From BQOK01 sp048388525 (GTDB lineage Bacteria > Bacillota > Clostridia > Oscillospirales > Ruminococcaceae), in the NCBI RefSeq assembly GCF_048388525.1, contig NZ_DBGCTQ010000107.1, forward strand, positions 1 through 64,000: 64,000 nucleotides of DNA, given 5' to 3'. The notes below the pieces were generated by a model. The model saw nothing but the letters and a program-made list of their open reading frames with translations. It did no database searches and was not told the DNA's origin. This document shows positions 48,878-57,312 of this stretch, in pieces. The translations under genes were made by a program, and so were the position numbers. Every line of letters begins with the position of its first letter. Within the stretch, counting starts at the first letter, position 1.

Positions 48878-51406
48878 GTGAAATACGATTTCAAGGCCAT
48901 TGAACACAAGTGGCAGAAGGTCTGGGCAGACGAAAAGACCTTTGCGGCAAAGATCGACCACACCAAGCCGAAATTCTACGCGCTGGTAGAGTTTCCATAC
49001 CCCAGCGCCGCGGGGCTGCACGTGGGGCACCCCCGCAGCTATACCGCGCTGGACATTGTGGCGCGCAAAAAGCGCATGGCAGGGTACAATGTGCTGTACC
49101 CCATGGGCTGGGACGCCTTTGGCCTGCCCACCGAGAACTATGCGCTGAAAAACCACATCAACCCCGAGATCGTGACCAAAAACAACGTGGCCCGGTTCAA
49201 AAGCCAGTTGCAGGCCCTGGGCCTCTCGTTCGACTGGGACCGGGAGGTAAACACCACCGATCCCGCTTACTACAAGTGGACCCAGTGGATCTTTTTGCAG
49301 CTCTACAAGCATGGCCTTGCCTATAAAAAGGAAATGAATGTGAACTGGTGCACCAGCTGCAAGGTGGTGCTGGCCAACGAGGAGGTTGTGAACGGCTGCT
49401 GCGAGCGCTGCGGCGGCGAGGTGGTGCACAAGGTCAAGAGCCAGTGGATGCTGAAGATCACCGCCTATGCCGACCGGCTGATCGACGATCTGGACGGGCT
49501 GGATTTTATTGACCGGGTGGTGACCCAGCAGAAGAACTGGATCGGGCGCAGCCACGGTGCCGAGGTGACCTTTAAGGCCACCACCGGCGACGACCTGGTG
49601 GTTTATACCACCCGGCCCGACACCCTGTTTGGGGCTACTTACATGGTGCTGGCCCCGGAGCACCCCATTTTGAAACACTGGGAGGGACGGCTGGAAAACC
49701 TGGCCGAGGTGCGCGCTTACCAGGAGGCCGCGGCCCGCAAGTCCGATTTTGAGCGCACCGAGCTGGCCAAGGAAAAGACCGGCGTGAAGCTGGAGGGCGT
49801 GCGCGCCGTGAACCCGGTGAACGGCGCGGAGATCCCCATCTTCCTCTCGGACTATGTGCTGGCCAGCTACGGCACCGGCGCCATTATGGCGGTGCCCGCC
49901 CACGACACCCGGGACTACGAGTTTGCCAAGGTGTTCGGCCTGCCCATCGTGGAGGTGGTGGCCGGCGGCGATGTGGAAAAAGAGGCCTATACCGACTGCG
50001 CCGCCGGCGTGATGGTGAACAGCGGCTTTTTGACCGGCATGACCGTGGAGGAGGCGAAAAAGGCCATTACCCAGTGGCTGGAGCAGGAGGGCAAGGGCCA
50101 CGCCCAGGTAAACTTCAAGCTGCGGGACTGGGTGTTCAGCCGCCAGCGGTACTGGGGCGAACCCATTCCCATGGTGCACTGCGAGGCCTGTGGCTGGCAG
50201 CCCCTGCCTGAGAGCGAATTGCCCCTGGTGCTGCCCGAGATCACCGACTTTGAGCCCGGCCCGGACGGGGAAAGCCCCCTGGCCCGCCATGCCGAGTGGG
50301 TAAACACCACCTGCCCGTGCTGCGGCGGCCCGGCAAAGCGCGAAACCGACACCATGCCCCAGTGGGCGGGCTCCAGCTGGTACTTTTTGCGCTATATGGA
50401 CCCCCACTGCGACACAGCCCCCGTGAGCAGGGAGGCGGTGGAATACTGGGGCCCGGTGGACTGGTACAACGGCGGCATGGAGCACACCACCCTGCATTTG
50501 CTGTACAGCCGGTTCTGGCACAAGTTCCTTTATGACATCGGGCTGGTGCCCACCGCGGAGCCCTATAAAAAGCGCACCTCCCACGGGATGATCCTGGGGC
50601 TGAACCCCCATGCTTTTGAGAACCTGCCTGCGGCCCAGCAGAAAAAGCTGGTGGACGAAGAGGGCAGCGAAAAGGCCGCCCGCGCCGCGCTGGTGGAAAA
50701 GTACGGCGAGATGGCAGAGCACCCGGTGGTGAAAATGTCCAAGAGCCTGGGCAATGTGATCAACCCGGATGACGTGATTGCCGAGTACGGCGCCGACACC
50801 CTGCGCCTGTATGAGATGTTCATCGGCGATTTTGAAAAGGCCGCGCCCTGGTCCACCCAGTCCATCAAGGGCTGCAAGCGCTTTTTGGAACGGGTGTGGG
50901 GCCTTTCCGAGATGCTGCTGCCCGGCGAGGGGTACCGCCCGGAGCTTGAGACCGCGATGCACCGCACCATCAAAAAGGTGGGGGAAGACATCGATGTGCT
51001 GAAGAACAACACCGCCATTGCCGCCCTGATGAGCCTGGTGAACGAGCTTTACGCGGCGGGCGGCGCCACCCGGGACGAATTTGCGGATCTGCTGCTGCTG
51101 CTGAACCCCTTTGCACCTCACATCACCGAAGAGCTGTGGCAGCTGATGGGCGGCGAAGGGCAGATCGCCCACGCCCGCTGGCCGGAATACGATGAGGCGA
51201 AGTGCACCGAGAGCACCGTGGAGGTGCTGGTGCAGGTGAACGGCAAGCCCAAGGCCCGCCTGAACCTGCCGGTGGACGCGCCGAAGGAAGAGGCCCTGGC
51301 GGCCGCCAAGGCCGACCCCGCGGTGGCGGCGGCGCTGGAAGGGAAGACCCTGGTGAAGGAGATTGCCGTGCCGAACAAGCTGATCAACCTGGTGGTGAAA
51401 GGTTAA
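48878..51406 (+). CDS. leuS: Leucyl-tRNA synthetase
   Basis: An 842-residue class I synthetase charging tRNA-Leu. It has the HIGH motif as HVGH (in YPSAAGLHVGHPRSYTALD), an editing domain (about residues 225-415, TTRPDTLFGATYMVLAPEH), a tryptophan-rich WAGSSWYFLRYMDP, KMSKS at about residue 619, an anticodon-binding domain and the C-terminal peptide ending INLVVKG. GTG 48878 has TGGAG upstream. No T-box leader is seen in the 137-bp gap. Confidence 0.97.
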   Translation: MKYDFKAIEHKWQKVWADEKTFAAKIDHTKPKFYALVEFPYPSAAGLHVGHPRSYTALDIVARKKRMAGYNVLYPMGWDAFGLPTENYALKNHINPEIVTKNNVARFKSQLQALGLSFDWDREVNTTDPAYYKWTQWIFLQLYKHGLAYKKEMNVNWCTSCKVVLANEEVVNGCCERCGGEVVHKVKSQWMLKITAYADRLIDDLDGLDFIDRVVTQQKNWIGRSHGAEVTFKATTGDDLVVYTTRPDTLFGATYMVLAPEHPILKHWEGRLENLAEVRAYQEAAARKSDFERTELAKEKTGVKLEGVRAVNPVNGAEIPIFLSDYVLASYGTGAIMAVPAHDTRDYEFAKVFGLPIVEVVAGGDVEKEAYTDCAAGVMVNSGFLTGMTVEEAKKAITQWLEQEGKGHAQVNFKLRDWVFSRQRYWGEPIPMVHCEACGWQPLPESELPLVLPEITDFEPGPDGESPLARHAEWVNTTCPCCGGPAKRETDTMPQWAGSSWYFLRYMDPHCDTAPVSREAVEYWGPVDWYNGGMEHTTLHLLYSRFWHKFLYDIGLVPTAEPYKKRTSHGMILGLNPHAFENLPAAQQKKLVDEEGSEKAARAALVEKYGEMAEHPVVKMSKSLGNVINPDDVIAEYGADTLRLYEMFIGDFEKAAPWSTQSIKGCKRFLERVWGLSEMLLPGEGYRPELETAMHRTIKKVGEDIDVLKNNTAIAALMSLVNELYAAGGATRDEFADLLLLLNPFAPHITEELWQLMGGEGQIAHARWPEYDEAKCTESTVEVLVQVNGKPKARLNLPVDAPKEEALAAAKADPAVAAALEGKTLVKEIAVPNKLINLVVKG

Positions 51407-51454
51407 AAGTTTGTGAATACGGTGGTGAAAACTGCCGGCCGGCTGTTTTTTCAG

Positions 51455-51484
51455 TTGACAGAATGCCCTGAGGCATAGTATAAT
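51455..51484 (+). promoter_or_regulatory. rpsU: Promoter of rpsU
   Basis: Consensus TTGACA (51455-51460) and TATAAT (51479-51484) with an 18-bp spacer. This is one of the strongest promoters in the window, fitting a ribosomal protein gene. Confidence 0.85.
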
Positions 51485-51562
51485 CGATATGTTGGGTACC
51501 CTTCTTCTTTTAGAGGGGGGAACAATGAGACTCCTGCCTCAGGTCCAAGGGAGGGAAGTAAG

Positions 51563-51739
51563 ATGTCGGAAGTTCGCGTTAAAGACGGCGAGTCGCTGGA
51601 AAGCGCTCTGCGCCGCTTCAAGCGGTCCACCGCCCGCAGCGGCGTGTTGGCGGAAGTTCGCAAGCGTGAGGCTTATGAAAAGCCCTCTGTGCGCCGCAAG
51701 AAGAAGTCCGAGGCCGCTCGCAAGCGCAAGTACAAGTAA
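51563..51739 (+). CDS. rpsU: 30S ribosomal protein S21 (bS21)
   Basis: 58 residues, too short for a 60-residue cutoff. It begins SEVRVKDGESLESALRRFKR after ATG and has the basic tail RRKKKSEAARKRKYK. GGGAGG precedes the ATG by 9 bp. It is a complete bS21, with its own strong promoter and a terminator at 51779. An upstream out-of-frame ATG with a strong ribosome binding site lies in the leader (51525). Confidence 0.95.
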   Translation: MSEVRVKDGESLESALRRFKRSTARSGVLAEVRKREAYEKPSVRRKKKSEAARKRKYK

Positions 51740-51778
51740 ACTGCGGCGCCGGAACAAAGGCGAAAAGCGTGCATGCGT

Positions 51779-51810
51779 TTGGGCGGGTCCGAAAGGGCCC
51801 GCCCAATTTT
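51779..51810 (+). terminator. Intrinsic terminator of rpsU
   Basis: TTGGGCGGGTCC pairs with GGGCCCGCCCAA around GAAA, followed by TTTT. Confidence 0.85.
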
Positions 51811-51855
51811 CATTCTACGGCCGATGGCCGCATCCCGGAAGGAGAGACCAGCCCC

Positions 51856-52359
51856 ATGCTGTTGACCCCCGAATATCTGTTTTCCAGCGTTGCGGCGATC
51901 ACCCCGGCGTTTTTGGCACAGCGGGGCATCGCCGCCCTGGTGCTGGATGTGGACAATACCCTGACCGCCCACGGCAGCCAGGAGCTGCCCGCCGAGGTGG
52001 CCGGCTGGCTGGAGGCCATGCGGGCGGCGGGCGTGGGCCTGATGATCGCCAGCAACAACAGCGAAGAGCGGGTGGCGCCGTTTGCCGCCCGGCTGGGCCT
52101 GGATTTTGTGGCGGGCAGCGCAAAGCCGCTGCCCGGAGGCCTTGCCCGTGCGCAAAAAAAATTCGGGGTCGAAAAGGCACGCATGGCCATTGTGGGCGAC
52201 CAGCTGTTCACCGACCGGCTGGCGGGGGCGTTATATGGCATTCCGGCACTGGTGGTGACGCCCCGCGCGCCGGACACCCACCGGGGCATTTTGTTCAAGC
52301 GCAGGCTGGAACAGCCGTTTTTGCGGCGCTATTATAAAAAAGGGGGAAAGCTGCTGTGA
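51856..52359 (+). CDS. yqeG: YqeG family HAD IIIA-type phosphatase
   Basis: A 167-residue HAD-superfamily protein: motif I LVLDVDNTLTAHGSQE, motif II SNNSEERV, a Lys in GSAKPLP, and motif III VGDQLFTDRLAG. The family is close to phosphatidylglycerophosphatase GEP4, but its bacterial substrate is not settled. ATG 51856 has AAGGAGAG upstream. Its stop overlaps the start of the next gene (GTGA). Confidence 0.9.
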   Translation: MLLTPEYLFSSVAAITPAFLAQRGIAALVLDVDNTLTAHGSQELPAEVAGWLEAMRAAGVGLMIASNNSEERVAPFAARLGLDFVAGSAKPLPGGLARAQKKFGVEKARMAIVGDQLFTDRLAGALYGIPALVVTPRAPDTHRGILFKRRLEQPFLRRYYKKGGKLL

Positions 52360-53207
52360 GCGTTTTTTTCGGCACGGCCGGGGAGAGCGAGAGCTTTCGG
52401 GCCGCGGGGCACAAGACCAGCCTGGAGGTGCCGGCGTATACCGCGGGCATGGGGCTGGACGCCTTTGAATACCAGTGCGGCCGGGGCGTGCGGCTGAAGG
52501 AAGAAAAGGCGCAGGCCATTGCGGCCGAGGCGAAAAAGCACGGTGTTTATTTCAGCCTGCACGCGCCCTATTATATCTCCATGAGCAGCATGGAAGAGGA
52601 AAAGCGCCTGAACAGCCTGAACTACATCCTGCAAAGCGCGGCCGCGGTGCGCGCGCTGGGGGGCACGCGGGTTATTTTTCATTCCGGCAGCTGCGGCAAG
52701 CAGAGCCGGGAACAGGCGCTTGCCAAGGCGCTGGACACCATGCGGCGCATGGTGGCGGCGGTGGACGAGGCCGGGTTCAGCGAGGTTACCCTTTGCCCCG
52801 AGACCATGGGGAAGGTGGGGCAGCTGGGGACTCTGGACGAGGTGCTGGCGCTGTGCCGGGTGGACAAACGCATCACCCCCTGCATCGACTTTGGGCACCT
52901 GAACGCGCGGGATCAGGGGTGCATCCGCACAAAGGCGGATTACGCGGCCATTCTGGACCGGATCGGCGAGGCGCTGGGCGACGGGCGGGCGCGCCGGTTT
53001 CATGTGCATTTCAGCAAGATCGAATACACCGCCGGCGGGGAGAAACAGCACCTGACCTTTGCGGACACGGTGTATGGCCCCGCCTTTGAGCCCCTGATGG
53101 AGCTGTTTTTCGAGCGGGGGCTGGAGCCGGTGGTGATCTGCGAGTCTGCGGGGACGCAGGCGGAGGACGCCGCCGCCATGAAGCGGTATTACCGGGAGCT
53201 GGGCTGA
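52356..53207 (+). CDS. nfo: Endonuclease IV-type AP endonuclease
   Basis: A 283-residue TIM-barrel protein of AP endonuclease family 2. Metal-binding motifs are visible: LHAPYYIS, IFHSGSCG, LCPETMGK, CIDFGHLNAR, RFHVHFSKIEY and VVICESAG. It cleaves DNA at abasic sites in base-excision repair. The start is GTG 52356, overlapping yqeG by 4 bp, with AAGGGGG upstream. The N-terminus (VFFGTAGESESFRAAGHK) is somewhat different from classical Nfo, so the exact activity is inferred. Confidence 0.85.
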   Translation: MSVFFGTAGESESFRAAGHKTSLEVPAYTAGMGLDAFEYQCGRGVRLKEEKAQAIAAEAKKHGVYFSLHAPYYISMSSMEEEKRLNSLNYILQSAAAVRALGGTRVIFHSGSCGKQSREQALAKALDTMRRMVAAVDEAGFSEVTLCPETMGKVGQLGTLDEVLALCRVDKRITPCIDFGHLNARDQGCIRTKADYAAILDRIGEALGDGRARRFHVHFSKIEYTAGGEKQHLTFADTVYGPAFEPLMELFFERGLEPVVICESAGTQAEDAAAMKRYYRELG

Positions 53208-53263
53208 ACGGCCGGAAATGGCGCAAAACAGCCGGTTTTAGCCTTCTTTTCACCCAAAACCCC

Positions 53264-53292
53264 TTGAAAAACAGGCCGCGTTACGGTAAAAT
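53264..53292 (+). promoter_or_regulatory. efp: Promoter of efp
   Basis: TTGAAA (53264-53269), 17 bp, TAAAAT (53287-53292). A 15-bp dyad (TCAAGAATTTCTTGA, 53307-53321) sits in the leader just after the expected start. Confidence 0.65.
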
Positions 53293-53347
53293 AACATACG
53301 GATATGTCAAGAATTTCTTGAGACAATAAAAACATGGAGGATCCTTT

Positions 53348-53905
53348 ATGATTTCAGCAGGCGAGTTCCGCAACGGCGTTACCTTTGAAGAGGACGGCAA
53401 AGTTCTCCAGGTGGTGGAGTTCCAGCACGTGAAGCCCGGCAAGGGCGCCGCGTTCGTGCGCACCAAGACCAAGAATGTGATCACGGGCGCAGTGACCGAG
53501 ACCAGCTACAACCCCAGCGCCAAGTTCCCCTCGGCCTACATTGAGCGGCGCGAGATGCAGTACAGCTACAGCGACGGCGACCTGTACTACTTCATGGACA
53601 ACGAGACCTACGAGCAGGTGCCCATCAACGAGAAGGACCTGGGCGACGCGTTCCGCTTTGTGAAGGAGAACGAGATCGTGAAGGTGCTGAGCTACAAGGG
53701 CAGCGTGTTCGGCATTGAAGCCCCGAACTTTGTGGTGCTGGAGGTGGTGGAGACCGAGCCCGGCGTGAAGGGCAACACCGCCACCAACACCCTGAAGCCC
53801 GCCAAGCTGGAGACCGGCGCCGAGATCCGCGTGCCCCTGTTTATCAACGAGGGGGACAAGATCCGCATCGACACCCGCACCGGCGAGTATATGGAGCGCG
53901 CCTGA
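53348..53905 (+). CDS. efp: Elongation factor P
   Basis: A 185-residue, three-domain EF-P that relieves ribosome stalling at polyproline. It shows ISAGEFRNGVTFEEDGKVL, the tip loop HVKPGKGAAFVRTK with the modifiable Lys, and the C-terminal signature KLETGAEIRVPLFINEGDKI followed by DTRTGEYMER. AUG with AUGGAGG upstream. The length is standard. Confidence 0.97.
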   Translation: MISAGEFRNGVTFEEDGKVLQVVEFQHVKPGKGAAFVRTKTKNVITGAVTETSYNPSAKFPSAYIERREMQYSYSDGDLYYFMDNETYEQVPINEKDLGDAFRFVKENEIVKVLSYKGSVFGIEAPNFVVLEVVETEPGVKGNTATNTLKPAKLETGAEIRVPLFINEGDKIRIDTRTGEYMERA

Positions 53906-53939
53906 GCTTTTTGGCCGCCCGGTAGAACTGCTACCCGCT

Positions 53940-53968
53940 GGGCGGCGGCACAGCCGCCGCCCATTTAT
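53940..53968 (+). terminator. Intrinsic terminator of efp
   Basis: GGGCGGCGGC (53940-53949) pairs with GCCGCCGCCC (53953-53962) around ACA, followed by ATTTATC. Confidence 0.65.
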
Positions 53969-54025
53969 CATATCCCACAATTCGGGGCCAGGGCGCACGC
54001 CCGCCCCCAAAAGGAGGAAAACACA

Positions 54026-54484
54026 ATGGAGTTGAACGAGAGAGCTGCATACCTGAAGGGCCTGATGGACGGGCTGGAGATCGACGAGGGCAAGAAAGAA
54101 GGCAAGGTTCTGAAGGCCATGTACGAGCTGCTGGCCCAGCTGTGCGACACCGTGACCGACCTGGACGCTGATCTGGACCAGGCCTATGACGAGCTGGACG
54201 CCATGGACGAGGATATGGACGAGCTGGAAGAGTATGTTTACGGCGACGACCTTGAAGAGGACGAGGAAGAAGACGAAGAGGACGAGGACGCCGAGGTGGA
54301 GTACGAGCTGACCTGCCCCAACTGCGGCGCTGTGACCGTGGTGGACGAGGACACCCTGCTGAACGAGCAGGTGTGCTGCGGCAACTGCGGCGCCGAGTTT
54401 GAAATCGAATTTACCGAGTGCGACGACGAGGACTGCGAGGGCTGTGCCGGCTGCGCCGGGCCCGAGAGCGAGGACAAAGAGTAA
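54026..54484 (+). CDS. Acidic zinc-ribbon protein, CD1247 N-terminal domain type
   Basis: 152 residues. Residues 1-70 form a helical CD1247-type domain (ERAAYLKGLMDGLEIDEGKK), residues 70-92 are almost all Asp/Glu, and residues 95-125 form a zinc ribbon (CPNCGA ... CCGNCGAEFEI). A Cys-rich tail follows (CDDEDCEGCAGCAG). The domain occurs widely in Clostridia and its function is unknown; the zinc-ribbon and acidic run could suit RNA polymerase or ribosome contact (inference). AAAAGGAGG precedes it. Confidence 0.8.
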   Translation: MELNERAAYLKGLMDGLEIDEGKKEGKVLKAMYELLAQLCDTVTDLDADLDQAYDELDAMDEDMDELEEYVYGDDLEEDEEEDEEDEDAEVEYELTCPNCGAVTVVDEDTLLNEQVCCGNCGAEFEIEFTECDDEDCEGCAGCAGPESEDKE

Positions 54485-54510
54485 GACTTCCGCCTGCAAA
54501 GAGAGGCGCG

Positions 54511-54546
54511 CAAAAGCCCCCGGGACCAGGGTCCCGGGGGCTTTTG
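54511..54546. terminator. Bidirectional intrinsic terminator
   Basis: AAAAGCCCCCGGGAC pairs with GTCCCGGGGGCTTTT, between the last plus-strand gene and the minus-strand cluster. Confidence 0.9.
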
Positions 54547-54567
54547 GTTCTTTTCAGGGGAATTGCC

Positions 54568-54867
54568 TTACTTTGCGGGGGCTGTTTCCCGCAGCGCGCG
54601 CTCCAGCCACATGCTGCCGATCTCCAGCGCGGTGTACAGGCCGGATTTGCTGCTTTGTTTGACCACGCGCTCCGGCAAAGGCCTGGAGGCGTCGGTGCTC
54701 ATGAGCATTACATGCAGTTTGTCGGCCACCTGGGCGCCGCCCTCTTCTTTTGTGGTGAGCACCTGCATGAAAATTACGAACGGGTCGGCCAGGTCGCCAT
54801 AGTAGATCTCGCGGCCACAGCGCACCAGCGGCTTGCCCTTGTAGGTCAGTTTTGGGGTGAATGCCAT
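54568..54867 (-). CDS. Conserved hypothetical protein, likely single-domain cytoplasmic
   Basis: 99 residues beginning MAFTPKLTYKGKPLVRCGREIYYGDLADPFVIFMQVL. The pattern 'YKGxPLVRxGxxIYYG' recurs in uncharacterised Clostridia proteins as far as I recall; no function is known. ATG 54867 has GGGAGGG upstream; an AT-rich block at 54885-54915 (TTTATTATAGC) may hold its promoter. It sits downstream of the polysaccharide genes on the same strand. Confidence 0.6.
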   Translation of the reverse strand: MAFTPKLTYKGKPLVRCGREIYYGDLADPFVIFMQVLTTKEEGGAQVADKLHVMLMSTDASRPLPERVVKQSSKSGLYTALEIGSMWLERALRETAPAK

Positions 54868-54948
54868 GGTTATGAACCCTCCCATCTAAATCAATACATA
54901 ATTTATTATAGCACACTGGGACCTGCATTACAAGAAAGGGCGGACAGG

Positions 54949-55326
54949 TCAGTCGTCCCGCCGGTCCCGCTCGATTTTTTCTTCGTTCAGGGCCACCTTT
55001 TGGGTCAACGCCTTGATCTTGGAATCCATCTGGCTGAGCCGCACGCTCATGAAAAACTGCTTGATAAGCAGCAAGAAGATGATCGCCAGGTAAACGACGT
55101 TGATGGGGCTGATAAAGCCGAGGCGCGCGGCCACCCAGTAAGCGATCTGGGGGAAAAGGCTCAGCAGCAGCAGCAGGCCGGAGAAGATAAACCAAAAGAT
55201 CGAGTCCTCGATTTGGATCTTGGCATGGCGGATGCGCTTGAGAATGAACAGCACGGTGCACAGGCTGCCCGCGATCAGCAGCAGCCGGAAAAACCAAGGA
55301 TAAATGACCGACATATCAAACGGCAT
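54949..55326 (-). CDS. DUF2304 family membrane protein
   Basis: 125 residues with three hydrophobic helices (about 7-27, 38-62 and 68-92) and a charged helical C-terminus (MDSKIKALTQKVALNEEKIERD). The EDSIFWFIFSGLLLLLSLFP region is typical of DUF2304, a family found next to dolichyl-phosphate-mannose-synthase-like glycosyltransferases. It starts 2 bp after the adjacent GT2 stop, with AAAGGAG inside that gene. It is a probable partner of the GT2. Confidence 0.8.
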   Translation of the reverse strand: MPFDMSVIYPWFFRLLLIAGSLCTVLFILKRIRHAKIQIEDSIFWFIFSGLLLLLSLFPQIAYWVAARLGFISPINVVYLAIIFLLLIKQFFMSVRLSQMDSKIKALTQKVALNEEKIERDRRDD

Positions 55327-55328
55327 AT

Positions 55329-56048
55329 TTACAGGCTCCTTTCCGGATAGGGGGTCACGGTGTCGCGCTTGCGGAACCATTGGATGAGCAGGATGGAGAG
55401 CCCCATTTTACACATATATTCCACGCTGCGGGCAAAATTCAGATAACTGGAGCCCGCGGTGCGCTCGCGCATTTCGACCTGGAGCTCCTTGACCACCGCG
55501 CCGTTTTTAATGAGGTAGCTGATGGTATCCGGCTCGGGGCCGTAATTCAGATTTTCGGCAAATTCCTCCACCATGGCGCGGTTGAACATGCGCATGCCGC
55601 TGGTGGGGTCGCAGATGGCCCTGCGGGTGGTCAGCCGGATGGCCCAGCTGATGAGATAACTGCCCACCATGCGCAGATTGCGGGGCTTTTTGACCGTAAC
55701 AAAACGGCTGCCGATCACAATGTCGGCCCCTTGCTCCAGCAGGTCCAGCATGGGCTGGATATACTCGGGACAGTGCTGGCCGTCCGCGTCGAACTGGAGA
55801 GCGCAGTCGTAACCATTTTCTGCCGCGTAGCGCAGGCCGGTCTGGAATGCGCCGGCAAGCCCCAGATTGATGGGCAGATCAATGAGCCGGAAGCCGTGCT
55901 GGCGGCAGAGCGCCGCCGTGCGGTCCCGGCTGCCGTCGTTGACCACCACATAATCGTATTGGGGGCAGACAGCGGCCAGCTGCCCGACCACCTGAACGAT
56001 GTTTTCTTCCTCGTTGTAGGCGGGGATCACAATGAGCAATTTTGCCAT
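55329..56048 (-). CDS. Glycosyltransferase family 2 (polyprenyl-phosphate sugar transferase type)
   Basis: A 239-residue GT-A enzyme: LIVIPAYNEEENI, YVVVNDGSRDRT, LGLAGAFQTGLRYA, the metal-binding LQFDADGQHCPEYI, and DPTSGMRMFNRAM. This is the DPM1-like group that loads a nucleotide sugar onto a lipid phosphate carrier. ATG 56048 was chosen over 56060. It is paired with DUF2304, which often supplies the membrane part. Confidence 0.87.
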   Translation of the reverse strand: MAKLLIVIPAYNEEENIVQVVGQLAAVCPQYDYVVVNDGSRDRTAALCRQHGFRLIDLPINLGLAGAFQTGLRYAAENGYDCALQFDADGQHCPEYIQPMLDLLEQGADIVIGSRFVTVKKPRNLRMVGSYLISWAIRLTTRRAICDPTSGMRMFNRAMVEEFAENLNYGPEPDTISYLIKNGAVVKELQVEMRERTAGSSYLNFARSVEYMCKMGLSILLIQWFRKRDTVTPYPERSL

Positions 56049-56056
56049 GAGCAACG

Positions 56057-57223
56057 TCATCCTTTTTTTTGTTGTTCGCACGCCGTGCGGGCAAGTTGTT
56101 CCACCTGGGCGGCCACTGCGTCCCAGGTAAAGAGCGCTTCCAGGCGCGAGGCCGTTTTTTGGGCGGCGGCAAGACGCCACCCCTCGCGGGCAAGGGCGCC
56201 GGCGAGCGCCTGGGAGAGCGGGCCGGGGTCCGGCCCGTCCAATTGAATGCCGTAGCTTTCGTCCGGCAGAAGCTCGCTGCTGCCGCCGGTGCGGGTGGTG
56301 AGGATGGGACAGCCGCAGGCCGCCGCCTCGAGAAAGGTGGTGGGAAAGCCCTCGGCATAATAGGTGGGAAGGCAATAGAGCTGGCTTTGGGCCAGCAGCT
56401 GCATTGCCTGGGCATAGGGGACCGACCCCAAAAGGTATACGCCGGGGACAGGCGCCTGCTGCAGCTTTGCCAGCAGCGGCCCGTCGCCCGCCACCACCAG
56501 GGCGGCATTCGGGGGCGCGGCGCGGCGGAAGGCCTCGATGAGCTCGGGTACCCCCTTTTCCGGGATGAGGCGGCCCAGAGAAACCACCAGACGGCAGCCG
56601 GGGCTGAGCCCGAGGCGCGCCCGCCAGTCCACCGCGCCCGGTGCGGCGGCAAGCTGGCGAACCTCGGCCGGGTCCACCGCGTTGTAGAGCTGCCCTTCAG
56701 CCTGGATGCCAAAATGCCCCAGCCACCGGCACACCGCCTGGCTCACCCCGAAAAAACGGCGGCAGTGACGTTTTAAAAAGGCGGCCGCCAGATGTTCGTA
56801 CGCAGAGCCGGCCGCGTTCAGCAGGGCGCTGCCCATAGGGAGGTGGCCGGTGGAATGATCCACTACAAGATGCGGGATGCCGCGCCTGTCGCATTGATAC
56901 GCAGCGTATAAACTTAATACATAAAACCTGGTGTTGATAATGCACAGGTCAATTTCCTGCGCCCAGACCGGCGCGGCGGCAGCCTTGAGGGCTTTGCCGG
57001 GCTTGAGGACCGGAAAGCGCCCCTGCATGAGCTGCCACACGGGCAGGCGGAACACCCCGATCCCCTCCGGCACCGTTTCCCGCTGGGGCAGGCCGGGAAG
57101 GGCGCTGGTGACCACAAGCGCTTTGTGACCGGCTGCCGCCAGCCGACGCGCCAGGTTATAGGTGTAGCGCTCGACCCCGCCCACGGTGGGCAGGTATTGG
57201 GCGGAGAAAAAGCAGATGGTCAC
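56057..57223 (-). CDS. Glycosyltransferase family 4
   Basis: A 388-residue GT-B enzyme: N-terminal ICFFSAQYLPTVGGVERYTYNLARRL and the donor-binding domain VVSLGRLIPEKGVPELIEAF with the E-x7-E site in YYAEGFPTTFLEAAACG. It transfers a sugar in extracellular polysaccharide synthesis; the donor is unknown. The start is GTG 57223 with AAAGGAG 10 bp upstream. Confidence 0.88.
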   Translation of the reverse strand: MTICFFSAQYLPTVGGVERYTYNLARRLAAAGHKALVVTSALPGLPQRETVPEGIGVFRLPVWQLMQGRFPVLKPGKALKAAAAPVWAQEIDLCIINTRFYVLSLYAAYQCDRRGIPHLVVDHSTGHLPMGSALLNAAGSAYEHLAAAFLKRHCRRFFGVSQAVCRWLGHFGIQAEGQLYNAVDPAEVRQLAAAPGAVDWRARLGLSPGCRLVVSLGRLIPEKGVPELIEAFRRAAPPNAALVVAGDGPLLAKLQQAPVPGVYLLGSVPYAQAMQLLAQSQLYCLPTYYAEGFPTTFLEAAACGCPILTTRTGGSSELLPDESYGIQLDGPDPGPLSQALAGALAREGWRLAAAQKTASRLEALFTWDAVAAQVEQLARTACEQQKKG

Positions 57224-57312
57224 AGGCGGCCCACTCCTTTCCAATAGACTGAAAGGCCGCGCCGGGCGGGCGCGGCCCAAAAGCGCGCAGCAGCGCCGGG
57301 GAAGGCTGCGCG

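Noticed and set aside
48092..51172. 1026-codon antisense frame opposite leuS
   Set aside because: It is a shadow of leuS and spans the leuS-rsfS boundary without any gene-like features.
51489..52337. 282-codon plus-strand frame overlapping rpsU and yqeG
   Set aside because: The rpsU and yqeG frames are supported by family matches; only the strong ribosome binding site at ATG 51525 was kept as an observation.
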